64,000 nucleotides of DNA from Tetraselmis striata (taxonomy: Eukaryota; Chlorophyta; Chlorodendrophyceae; Chlorodendrales; Chlorodendraceae): positions 186,001 to 250,000 of the forward strand of contig VCJN01002510.1 in NCBI GenBank assembly GCA_006384855.1. Reading direction: 5' to 3'. Shown here one piece after another: positions 22,691 to 32,366 of the stretch (position 1 is its first letter; the number at the start of each line of letters is the position of its first letter). The notes beneath the pieces are model-generated. The model did no database searches. It worked only from the letters and a program-made list of their open reading frames with translations, and was not told where the DNA came from. Made by a program: the position numbers and the translations under genes.

Positions 22691-22772
22691 TTATCTATAT
22701 ATCTCTTGGTCTCGACGCTTGTTTTCCTGTCGCCGGCTGAACCCTCTCGCCTCCCCTCCCATCGCAGCCGCC

Positions 22773-23378
22773 ATGAAATACGGCAAGTTCTTCCACATCC
22801 GAATGACTAACTCGGCCGTCGCATTCAAGGAGAAGTTCAACAGCTCCGACTGCTTTCCGCTGCAGGTACTGGCAGCCGTGCGTTGGGGTGGTGGGGCGGT
22901 ACCGCGCGAGCCAGTCGTGTAACGTCTTGGCTGCCTATGTGCCGCGCAGCTGTTCGACCCGAAGAGCTTCATCGAGAAGAAAGGCTGGGAGGCGGTGCTG
23001 CGGCCGGAGGACCGGAAGAACGACCCGTCGTGCCCCATCTTTGGACACCAGGAACACTTCGATAAGGGATGCCAGGGGGAGAGCTTCTACCCCGTCATCA
23101 CATCAACCTTTGCGGTGCCCGCCCCCCCCCCCCCCCCCCCCAACCAACTTCCCCCTCTACTACACGCGAACCCGCCCTTTCATCGCCACAGAGCAGCAGC
23201 AAGCGGCCTCCTCTGTCCTTATCCAGCAGGGGAAATACTGCTTCTTGTTTTCTTTTTACTTGACTCCCCCCCCCCCCCCCCCCACCGTCAGGTCGAGGAC
23301 TACGCGGAGTTTCTTGAGCCGGCCATCCCCATGGATCACGTGATGGCCTTCGCAGTTGGGCAGGGTGACGACGAGTAG
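22773..23378 (+). CDS. Small three-exon host protein of unknown function
   Basis: Exons are 22773-22865, 22950-23114 and 23292-23378, all phase 0, giving 114 residues. Joined features: MKYGKFFHIRMTNS, LFDPKSFIEKKGWEAVL, SCPIFGHQEHFDKGC and a final exon VEDYAEFLEPAIPMDHVMAF ending in GDDE. The mix of aromatic and charged residues and clean splice sites (CAG|GTACTG; GCGCAG; GCG|GTGCCC; GTCAG) indicate a real gene, but I do not recognise the family. A pyrimidine-rich acceptor-like sequence (cccatcgcag) sits just before the ATG, so an upstream exon may exist. The 177-bp second intron has a C-run directly after the donor and another (23,268-23,284) just before the acceptor. It converges on the AGPase gene. 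Confidence 0.55.
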
Positions 23379-23461
23379 ACTCATGGCCAGCATACTGGCC
23401 GAGCTTTGGCTGGTGGGTTGGGGCGCAGGGTTGCAGATGGGCGACGCAAAAAGGGGATTCA

Positions 23462-23466
23462 TTACA
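23462..23466 (-). promoter_or_regulatory. Putative TGTAA poly(A) signal of the AGPase gene
   Basis: TGTAA on the minus strand (context gggtgtaatg), about 113 bases past the AGPase stop. It lies upstream of the plus-strand signal at 23,501, so the two convergent 3' ends overlap. Confidence 0.45.
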
Positions 23467-23500
23467 CCCCCACCAGGTCCGCTAGGTCACACGGTAACTC

Positions 23501-23505
23501 TGTAA
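23501..23505 (+). promoter_or_regulatory. Putative TGTAA poly(A) signal of the gene ending at 23,378
   Basis: TGTAA in ctctgtaactatc, 123 bases past the stop at 23,378 and beyond the opposing gene's own signal. Confidence 0.4.
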
Positions 23506-23578
23506 CTATCGGCGCTATTTCCATTGACGAGGGGGGGGGGGGGGGGGGGGGGATAGGAAGGTATGCATGGGGGCGCGC

Positions 23579-25946
23579 TTAAATGATGGTGCCGTCGGGG
23601 ATAATGGCGTCCTTGCACACCACAATGATGCCATCCTTGATGATGTAGCCCTTCTCCTCCTCGTTGGCCTCCATCACGTTGTCCTTGTTCACAATCTGGC
23701 AGTTGGCGCCGATGCGGGCATTCTTGTCGATGATCGCCTTCTTCACGATCGTGTTGGGGCCGATGCCCATGGGCAGGCAGCCCGGCACCAGCTGGCACTC
23801 CTCCAGGGTCTCGTAGTAGTCCGCGCCCATGATCATGGAGTCCTCCACGACGGTGTTCTCAGCTGCACACAGGGGAGCGGGCGCGCTGGTCAGCGGACAA
23901 CTGGGCGAGCAGCAGGTAGGCTGAATGTTCTAGGGTTATATCCGAAACCGTCACACTATACACAGGAATTAGTCGGCAAGCGAAATCATTCATTTGGTGC
24001 CCCGTAGTCCTTGCAGAGTGTACTTGGAGACCACATTGGACCACATGAAATTTTGGAGCCCAGCAACTGCAATTTAGGGTTTTTAAAACCCTAAAACACA
24101 TCACCCAACGGTACTTTGAATAGTGGGAAGCATCGTGGGGTGAAGTCAGCAAGGTGGAGGGTTTGAGGGGTGTCTTTTGACGGGGGAGGAGGGGGGGGAG
24201 GGGGGGGGGGGGGGGGGGGGGGCTCACAGATCAGCGCACGCACGCCCACAACGGAGTGGGAGATCTTTGCGTTGGCGCGCACGACGCAGCCGTCGCCGAT
24301 GATGCTGTTGGCCACGTCCGCGTCCAGCATCTTGGAGGGCGGCAGGAAGCGCGGCATGGTGTAGATGGGCGCCTCGCGCTCGTAGAAGCTGCGCCACAAA
24401 TGGGGAAGGGGGGGGGGGGGGGGGGGGGGGGGCAAGCATGTCAGACGGAATGCATGTCATGCCAGCGGAATACACTCGAGTTCAAATCAAGACACCGATG
24501 GCACAGCCTTTTTCTGTCTCGTAGCCAGAGGATACGGGTCGCTTTCTTCATCTTGTAACGTTTCTCCCTCACACCCACTCGGTACGCACGATCTACAAAG
24601 GCCTGCATCGACATGCATGCATCTCCATGCAGGCGTGGCGCACCTGAATTTGGGGGCGTCGGGGTCGGTGAGGGCCAGGTTGGCGCTGTAAAAGGCCTCG
24701 ATGGTTCCGATGTCCTCCCAGTACCCGTCAAACAGGAACGCCTGCACCTTGGAGCCCTTGTCCTTGGCAAACGGGATGATCTCCGAGCCAAAGTCGTTCG
24801 CGTCCGGGTTGTCGTCCAGCAGCTCGCGCAGCAGCGTGCCCTTCATCACGTAGATGCCCATCGAGGCCAGGTACGGCATCTCCGCCGCCCTGCAACGCAC
24901 AGCAGAGCACCACCGTACAAACAAAGTTATCAGCCCACCCGTGTCGCTCCACAGGGATGCAGGGATATCACCCCCATCCCCCCCTGCAGGTCCACCCTGC
25001 ATAGCATCCACCCCTCTACCGTCAATCAAGGACCCAGCCAGCAGCCACGAGAACCTGCTCGTCGCCAAACTCTCACACATGCACTGTTTGCACTCTCGCG
25101 TCGCACGCTCATATCCCCCTCATCCACCCCTCTCCTGCCCCTGACTGTTATTCGGTCGCAAGTTTCAGTTTGCAGCTTGGTGTACCGTCCCCTGACATAC
25201 TGATCCACGACACTCCATATCACAGGACAGACAACAAGTGTGGCTGGGGCAGGACGGGGGAGAAGCGAGGGGGAGTTAATTGCTGCCCATTGGGTGCAAG
25301 ATCGAGCGGATGCCCTACACAGGAACGCAACAGAGCGCCTGAACGGATAACAGCACCGAAACGCATCGCCACAGCTAGCGGAGGCATGGCAGCTCCTAAA
25401 CACCCCCCCCCCCCCCTCCCCCCGGCACCCCCGCACCCTTCCCTCTCCACCACCAAATACGTATCACGAGATCAGGTTGTAGTATCCCGGCGATGCACAT
25501 GACCCCATCCCCACGACCTCTCCCACCAATCACATAACACCAGATGCCACTATGTCCATCCGGGAACCCTGTCCTAGGCTACCATGTGACGGGTGCATCG
25601 GACGCTGTGTGCGCAATCTGAAGGTGGCTTTAGCGGGAGGCTGGTGGCGCACCGCTCCGCGTCGAGGCCGAGCACGGTGGTGTCGATGCGCATGGCCTTG
25701 AGCGCGTCGCCGGTGGGCTTCTCCGCAAACTCGACGATGCGGCCGGAGTCGTCGATCTTCATGAGGCCAAACGCCTCCGCCTGCTTCTCGGCGCAGGGCA
25801 GCGCGGCGACAGTGATGGCGGCCTTCGCGGCGCGGTGCGCGGCCACAAACTCCTGGTAGTCCATGCGGTACAGGTGGTCGCCCGACAGGATGAGGAAGTC
25901 CTCCACGCCGTTGGCCATCGCCTCCTCAAACAGCCACATGTACTGG

Positions 25947-25979
<33 letters not shown>

Positions 25980-27399
25980 GGGTTCTTCGGGCTCTGCTGC
26001 GCGGCCAGCACCTCCACGAAGCCCTTGTCCATGTAGCCTCCGATGTTTGAGTTGTAGGCCTGGGAGAGGTGGCGGTTCAGGGAGGCCGAGTTGAACTGCG
26101 TGAGGCAGTAGATCTTGTTCACGCCGCTGTTGATGCAGTTGCTCACGGGGATGTCGATCAGGCGGTAGTTGGCGCCCAGCGGCACCGCGGGCTTGGCCCT
26201 CTTCTTGGTCAGCGGGTACAGGCGGGTGCCCGCGCCGCCGCCCAGGATGATTCCCAGCACAGTCTGCGAGGCGGCAGCAGGGTGGAGGAGGGGGGTGGAT
26301 GGGGGTAGAAAGCAGTGAGCGGCTGGCAGGCGATGACTCTCTCATTGGGCGGGTAGGATGTGATTGGGGCAGGGAGCAGCACGAGGCGGTGCAGCAGCAC
26401 CTTGCTGATATCGGGCACGGTGCCATCAGGTAGAGGGGCAGCCACACTGGAGGCGGCCATCTCCTCCACGGTGGCCGCATTCACCGTCTGCTTCTGCGCC
26501 GACGCGACCACATGGCTCTGAAGGTGGGGACAGCCAGGGAGCACGGAGGGTAAGCGGTGAATCAGCCAGCCTGGTCAAGATGCATGGCGCGGAGCGAGCA
26601 CATGCAGAAGAAGCTTCCCATGAGGCAGAAGGGAGGAGGGATGGGGAGGGGGTGTCGTACCTGTGCGACGCGGGCAGCACGAGGGCGGCTGATCTGCGGG
26701 ACGCGCACGCCGCGGACGCTGCGCACGCTGCCGACGCCTGAAAGGCAGCAGCCGAGAGGAAGAGGGGGTCAAAACTGTGGACGCGGGGGGACGTGGGGGG
26801 TCCCCGGATCAGCGGCTGAAGGGGGTCGCGCCGGGAAAGGGTGAAGCCTCGAGCCGAACTCGGAGCAGCGCTCGTGCAACCCGCAATACCACCGGCCGAA
26901 CGATCGGCGAGTGTACATACAGAAAGGGGGTGATGGGTTCCTCGAGCTCACCCTCGCTGCCAATCGGACAGGCACAGCCATTCCTCCGATTCAACAATCG
27001 CGCTTGAAGGGGGGCGAATCGATGGGACAAGGAGGTACATCCCTGTAGATTAATAGCCGGCGGCTATGGGGTGTTGGATAATTCCTGTGGGAGATATATC
27101 CCGTGTGCCGCGAAGCTGTGCGAGAGGGCGTCGTCACCACAGCTATCCATCGAGGGGAGGCGTCGCCGCTCTGGAAGTCCCCGCGGGACCGATGCCAGCT
27201 ATCGGCGGGTGGGTAAGCGGTATTCGGGGTTGGAACCCTAGGTCGCTTAGGTTGCGGTGAAGGATTGGGAGAGAGGCCGGGGGGGGGGGGGGGGGGGGGG
27301 GGGAGAGCAGGGAGGGGACCCCCCTTCCGGTACAGAGCTCTTACCGGCGGTCTTAGCGCGAGCGCCAAGCTGGGCCTGGGCTATGGTGGCGGACGCCAT
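23579..27399 (-). CDS. APS1: ADP-glucose pyrophosphorylase small (catalytic) subunit, plastid
   Basis: Makes ADP-glucose and PPi from ATP and glucose-1-phosphate, the committed step of starch synthesis in the plastid. Seven exons (minus): 27345-27399, 26661-26737, 26401-26517, 25653-26263, 24644-24889, 24228-24388, 23579-23862. They sum to 1,551 bases, 516 residues, with every phase in agreement. Residues 1 to about 60 form an Ala/Arg/Ser/Val-rich transit peptide. The nucleotide-binding start reads [20 protein letters not shown] (91-110), then [21 protein letters not shown] and the glucose-1-phosphate site FAEKP (Lys265). The C-terminal left-handed helix domain includes [18 protein letters not shown] and [10 protein letters not shown], ending [12 protein letters not shown] with the allosteric-site Lys506. 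Sequence details ([22 protein letters not shown]) mark the small subunit. No Cys occurs before residue 126, so the redox Cys of higher-plant small subunits is absent. Confidence 0.96.
24201..24222. repeat. Poly-G tract at AGPase intron 6 donor
   Basis: A 22-base G-run on the plus strand. On the sense strand the donor T|GTGAGC is followed directly by the C-run. Confidence 0.9.
24408..24432. repeat. Poly-G tract near AGPase intron 5 acceptor
   Basis: A 25-base G-run. On the sense strand it is a C-run ending about 19 bases before the acceptor at 24,389. Confidence 0.9.
27279..27303. repeat. Poly-G tract in AGPase intron 1
   Basis: A 25-base G-run, poly-C on the sense strand, about 40 bases after the first donor (G|GTAAGA). 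Confidence 0.9.
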
Positions 27400-28069
27400 C
27401 CTGGCTACAGTGACGCGGCTGATGCGTGAGGAAGAAACGTGCGCGTGTGAGCACCGTGGAGAGGCGCAGAGTAGCGCAGCAGTGCAACGTGAGCGTGGCC
27501 GATGCAGATCAGCGGAGCATCCTCAGCAGCAAGCATCACGAGCGACAGCGGCACGCAGCCAGGCAGGGTAACGGCACCGCGGTAGAGCGCGCGCCTGAGC
27601 CACACGAACACGATGCTGTCTGGGATCACGCTGCGTAGGATATCCTTCGCCAGCCGTCGGATCCGTGCAAAGTAGTTTATGTTTTCTTCTATCAACCGAC
27701 GGATCCCATCTGTCCGATTCCGGCGGAGAAGGGGCAGGCGCCGTCCGCACGCGGGCAATTCCTCAGGCGCCGAAGAATATCCGCCAGAAATCCAAACAGC
27801 TGCCTGCACAGCCAGGCGAAGAATAATATCCGACGACTCGCGCGCATCATGGCATCCACTCGCGTCGCTGCTGTCGTCAGCTGACTGTACATGCATGTGC
27901 TGCAGTTCTATGAATCTATGTATGCATGTACGGTCCTACTCTAACCAGAAATACGAGTATGGGGATACCGGTAAGAGTCAAACTAATATAGATATTCCTA
28001 CATGGGCTGGCTGGGCTACATCGAATAAAGGCGATAAATCGTACGATATTATACCAGGGATACATTAAT
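27400..28069. other. AGPase upstream region
   Basis: A 163-codon minus-strand frame (27,405-27,896) ends six bases before the AGPase ATG, but it has no recognisable domain and probably reflects the 5' leader. No convincing TATA box or known light- or sugar-response motif was found by eye. Confidence 0.35.
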
Positions 28070-28985
28070 TACACGAGCTCGCTGCAAAAGGCGATCAGGA
28101 AATCACCCCATAATGCAATAGGAAGCGTCCACTACAGCAACTGCGAGGTGGAAGCATGAGGCAGCAACAGAAGAGGATGCGCAATGAGCGGCTCATTATG
28201 AGCAGTCACAAGTAGACGCATCAGGCTTGGCAGTCTGCACTCCGGCAGGGAGAATGTCGCCCAAGGTACCATGCACGCAAGCAGAGACATACATGCCGTA
28301 GCAACAACCCCCTTCGTGTGCGCTACATGTGATAACGGAACTCTACGGGCTTGCTGGCGACAAAGTTCCGAAGAGCTTGGACGGATTGACCACGAAGGAA
28401 GCATGACGTCAGGACGGAAGGACCGCCAAGGAAGTTGCTTAGTTGCGCACGGCAAGCAACACTGCGAAGATAATGTAGACCACCGTCAAAGCGGAATTTC
28501 CGAGGCGGTCGCATTCCTCAACCAAAAACGGGTTGTGAACACCCTTCACCGGGGCGGAAGACGCCCGGACCGCTGCAAACTTACCCTGCCCCGCCTCGGT
28601 CGCCGCGATCCCCGAGTAGTGCACCGGCGGGCGTCGTTGCCCCAAGAAGTGGGGGTCGTGGAGGACACGCACGCGAAATCGATCATGTCATCCCCCCCCC
28701 CCCCCCCCCCCCCCACCACCACCACCACAATCGTCAAATCCGACGGCTGCGAGCAGCCCGCCGGGCGCAGCCCACTCATCTCAAGGGCCAAGTCGCCGAC
28801 TCCCGATCGGTCCCGGTCAAGCACCGCCCCCGCTTCAATCGCCACGGAAGCCCACATCAGATTTTTCCAAGTAGTATGCATGCGGGGCTTGTAGTTCGCG
28901 ACGGGGCAGATGGGCAGATGATCCACGACGAAATCCGTAGCGTTCCTGTTCAAGCCATCCGTCGAGCGAAGCCATATAAATAATG
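28070..28985. mobile_element. Dispersed repeat family R3, copy at 28 kb
   Basis: About 0.9 kb matches 58,840-59,705 in the same orientation: start ggcgatcaggaaatc, middle gaccaccgtcaaagcgga, end gatgatccacgacgaaatcc. On the minus strand a frame covering 28,546-28,953 reads FVVDHLPICPVANYK and AGAVLDRDRSGVGDL, conserved in the other copy. A 23-base C-run lies at 28,691-28,713. The family is unidentified; no terminal repeats are clear. It abuts the DIRS-like fossil that follows. Confidence 0.65.
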
Positions 28986-29099
28986 GAATTTACAGATTTC
29001 CTGAACGATGCGTGATGGTGTGTATATGTTAATGGCGTGGGACTCCATTGTCGTTGGTCGTTTGACCACAGAAATCCATGCTTTAGCGGAACCCCGCTA

Positions 29100-31620
29100 C
29101 GGCACCAAGGGAAGTCTGACCGCTTACAACGGCGTTATGGAGCTAGAGTTGCTGCCCCCGGGCAGCGAGTCACTTTGCCTACTCCGTCGTTTGGGCCGCT
29201 ATGCGACTGCCATGGCTGACGCCAGGTGGCCCTTGGTCGACTTTCTGTTCCGTCCCCTGGCAGCCGTGGGCCCTGCTGGATTTTGGCCCATGGCATGAGC
29301 AGTGCCGCTATGAACTTCCGATTCAAAGGTCACTTGCGTGCCGCCGGCATGTATAAAGACCACACCTTGCACGGCATGAAACGCGGCCGGTTGCAGCATG
29401 ATGTCGTGGTGAAAGATGAGGGTGTTACGCATGCCTCCCGTGGGCGCCATCGCCATGTGAGAACGACATTGGGCTATGTGCACCCTGCCCGCCATATCGG
29501 GATCGGTTAGTGCAAATGGATCTGGGCTTAGATGGCGAGGATGAGGTTTTTGATGCATTCGAGTCGCTAGATTTAGTCCCTTGATGCTTAGCGGATGCAC
29601 GTTGCGCCATATTGTAATCCAATCGTTGTTGTCCCAAATGATCAACATCGCAAAAATATCATCAAAGTTTGGCGGGGACTTCAATCCTGCCTCGCGCGCC
29701 TTGCGCGGAACCCGTGAACAATGCTTGAATAGCATATGGGACGCGCCCTCGGCGTTCTGCCTTGGCAAAGTGAACGCGTCGCAGATTGGGAGGGCGCTGA
29801 GCATTGCCGGCCATCCCGCCACCCAGTCCGGGATGATGAGCACCGCGTTGGCGCATTCGTCGAATGTTTTTTGGATAACGCGTGCCATGTAAGTAAACGG
29901 CCCGTTGACCCAGCAGAGTGGCTTGGAAACCGCTGCTGTGAGCCATGCATGCGTGAACCCGTCGATGCCAAATGTGCCGGGGCAGAGCACGCCTGAGAAA
30001 GAAATGCTCAGACTTGGCGGTGATCTTGTCGCCAAATACGTCCACAATCCATTTTTGCTGGAATGTGAAGTTCGCCACTACCCATCGTTGCCTTATGACC
30101 TTTTCTGCCATGATATGAGTGCCCATTGCGATGGATCTTCCTCCTTGAAATCATCCTGTGCACATGGCATGAGAAGGGCGTGCTCGCATGGGAGCCACTT
30201 GATATGCATACCGATGTCGCGTAAGAGACACATGCAGCTTACATATCTCGCTCACGGCATGGAACACCCTTGGTCCACCTCAAATGCGCCTGATATCGGT
30301 CTCAGTGTTATGAGAATCCGTCATGTAGAGCATGGCGGAGTGGCGTAACAGTGCCGGTACCCAAATCAATGCGGTGTGGAGGAACGCCAATAAACAATCG
30401 AGCTCCCGTACGGTGCTAGAACACGAATGATCCTCGGCGACTTTTCGGAGCGCCTTGGCGAACGCGGTTTGGAAGACCGTGTGCCCCATTGCCTGAGCTG
30501 CTTGTCCGATGGGACCGCCCACGTGTCGGGGTCGCCCTCGAAATTGCCGTATGGGTTGACCACCCTTGCGCCGGAACCGATGGCCGATGCGTCCCCGCAT
30601 ACGAAGAGTCCTTGCTTGCGCCGGCAGATGCGCTTGCCGTTCTGCTTCGCACATCGGTCGGCAAGGAAATGCAGATAATCTGAGAGCTAGTGGTGGAGTG
30701 GTGATGGCATGTCCCATGCCTTGGTCCCCGCCGTCTCTTCCCATAGATTGCGGCACGGCAATGGCATGAGTGTAACAGCTTTTCCATGCAGTATAAATTT
30801 CTCGCCACTACTTGTAGCTTCTCGGAGGAAAGTGCCCATCCGCGGAGTGATGCTTCCAAGAGGAACGCCATGAGCGCATCTTGCATGAGTTGGTGCCTAA
30901 GGAAAGCTCTCATCATGGGGTCGTCGATGAAGAGAGTCATGTAGACCCCCGCCATGCGCGTGCTGTGGAACATCACCGCGGTGACCTCTGTGTAGACCTG
31001 AAGTGCGGGCGCATTGCCGAAATTCGCGGCCACGTGCGCATACATCTCGCCTTCGATTCCGGCGAAGGCCGGTGTAGGTGACCGAGCTGTGAGCGAAACA
31101 CATATGCGTGTACCCTCACTTGATCTCGTTAACCACTCCCCAGTAGCCAGTAGCGGTCCCATTCATGGCGGCCTCCATGGACTCCAATGAGAACTTAAAG
31201 TTTATCGGCTGAATAGGTTGATGTCTCCCGCATTGTCGATCAAGCGGCATTGTCCTGATACCGCTTTCACATTCACGACCGCTAGGGGCAGGATGCATCG
31301 TGGGGGATGGTTGTTTGGCCACATCCATTCGACAAGCCGGCCGTCCATGAGCATGGCGTCGCGCTGGGCGAGCGCGAAGTCCAGGTTCGAGTGGTAGAAT
31401 GGTAGGTTTGGCAGTTCGATTTGCCCCGGTGTGGTCCGGTTGAGAAGTGGCTCCACCTGCTGATCCGGCCCCATCGCCCTCGCCAATGATCGGGTAACAC
31501 GTTTAATACTGCGCTTGTAGCGCGGATGCGAGCGCTGGGTGTCGCAGCGGGGATTTACGACGTCGCGCTTGAGACCTCGCGTGATAATGCGCAAGACGCG
31601 CTTTACCACCGGTCGCTATT
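29100..31620 (-). mobile_element. DIRS-like retroelement fossil (RT, RNase H, methyltransferase-like)
   Basis: Reading on the minus strand: a reverse-transcriptase start (VVNVKAVSGQCRLIDNAG), the RT active-site neighbourhood with a FIDD box (YMTLFIDDPM), an RNase H-like part (STVRELDCLLAFL), and a methyltransferase-like part (WVNGPFTYMARVIQKTF, then VLIIPDWVAGWPAML). The order matches DIRS-type pol, and the same module is seen in another fossil at 21,060-22,690, though the two are well diverged. It is broken with several interruptions and looks old. No terminal repeats or recombinase region were found next to it. Confidence 0.7.
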
Positions 31621-32366
31621 GATAGCCGCGAATTTTTTCCCATACGAGCAGGAGCCGATGTAGATTTCCGGTAACGAACTTTTCTGTTGGTCTGCTCTCG
31701 CCGTGGAGCTCCCGCAGCCACTCCTCGTCTGTGGGCTGAGGCGTGGCTTCACCCTGGCGGCGGTATTCTAGCATAGCCTGTGCTTTTGTCCAGTTGGGCT
31801 AGCGCCCGAATCATTTGGGCATTTCACGGCATGCAAACTCCGGAATCATTCCCCCGTCCGCAGCAGGGCTTGCCATCCCGCAGCTAGAGGAAACTCGCGT
31901 AGGGTACCCCCCCTCCTACTAATCCAACCCCAACTTATTTCAGTATAATAAACCTCCTGCTATTGGTTGCATCCCAGCGGCAAAGTGACACCTAGCTATT
32001 GGCGTCTGATTGGCGACATGAAAATTAACAAACCACAGAGTTGCAATCCTATGACCCAGGAATTATCATCAGCAAGATAGCGTCGCAGCAAGGCGCCTTG
32101 CGATCGCTATATCAAGTGTCAAATGCGCATAATTCCACGGTGAAAGAAAAGCGGAATTTGCAGTAGCGACTAATACGTGAAAATCAGCACTACTGCCCCG
32201 AGAGATTTGGAATAGAGCCCCATTTTAGAAGCAAAGCGAGGCTCGGCCGCCAGTGTCGCGCCAAGCCGTCGACGGCACTGCCATACCAAAAAACAGCACT
32301 TGTTTGAATTAAAAATCTGTATCTGTTCTGCTATGTGACAAGCTAGACCGACCGTGCCAGCAGGCC
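31621..32366. other. Intergenic spacer
   Basis: No gene is seen. The right part is the 3' flank of the coiled-coil/PH-like gene on the minus strand. AT content is higher at 31,900-32,340 than in the surroundings. Confidence 0.5.

Noticed and set aside
24070-24097. Telomere-like tttaggg and ccctaaa pair
   Set aside because: Only one copy of each in an AGPase intron; a short palindrome, not an interstitial telomere array.
24613-25203. Plus-strand frame across AGPase exon 5 and intron 4
   Set aside because: Antisense shadow of a clearly coding exon.
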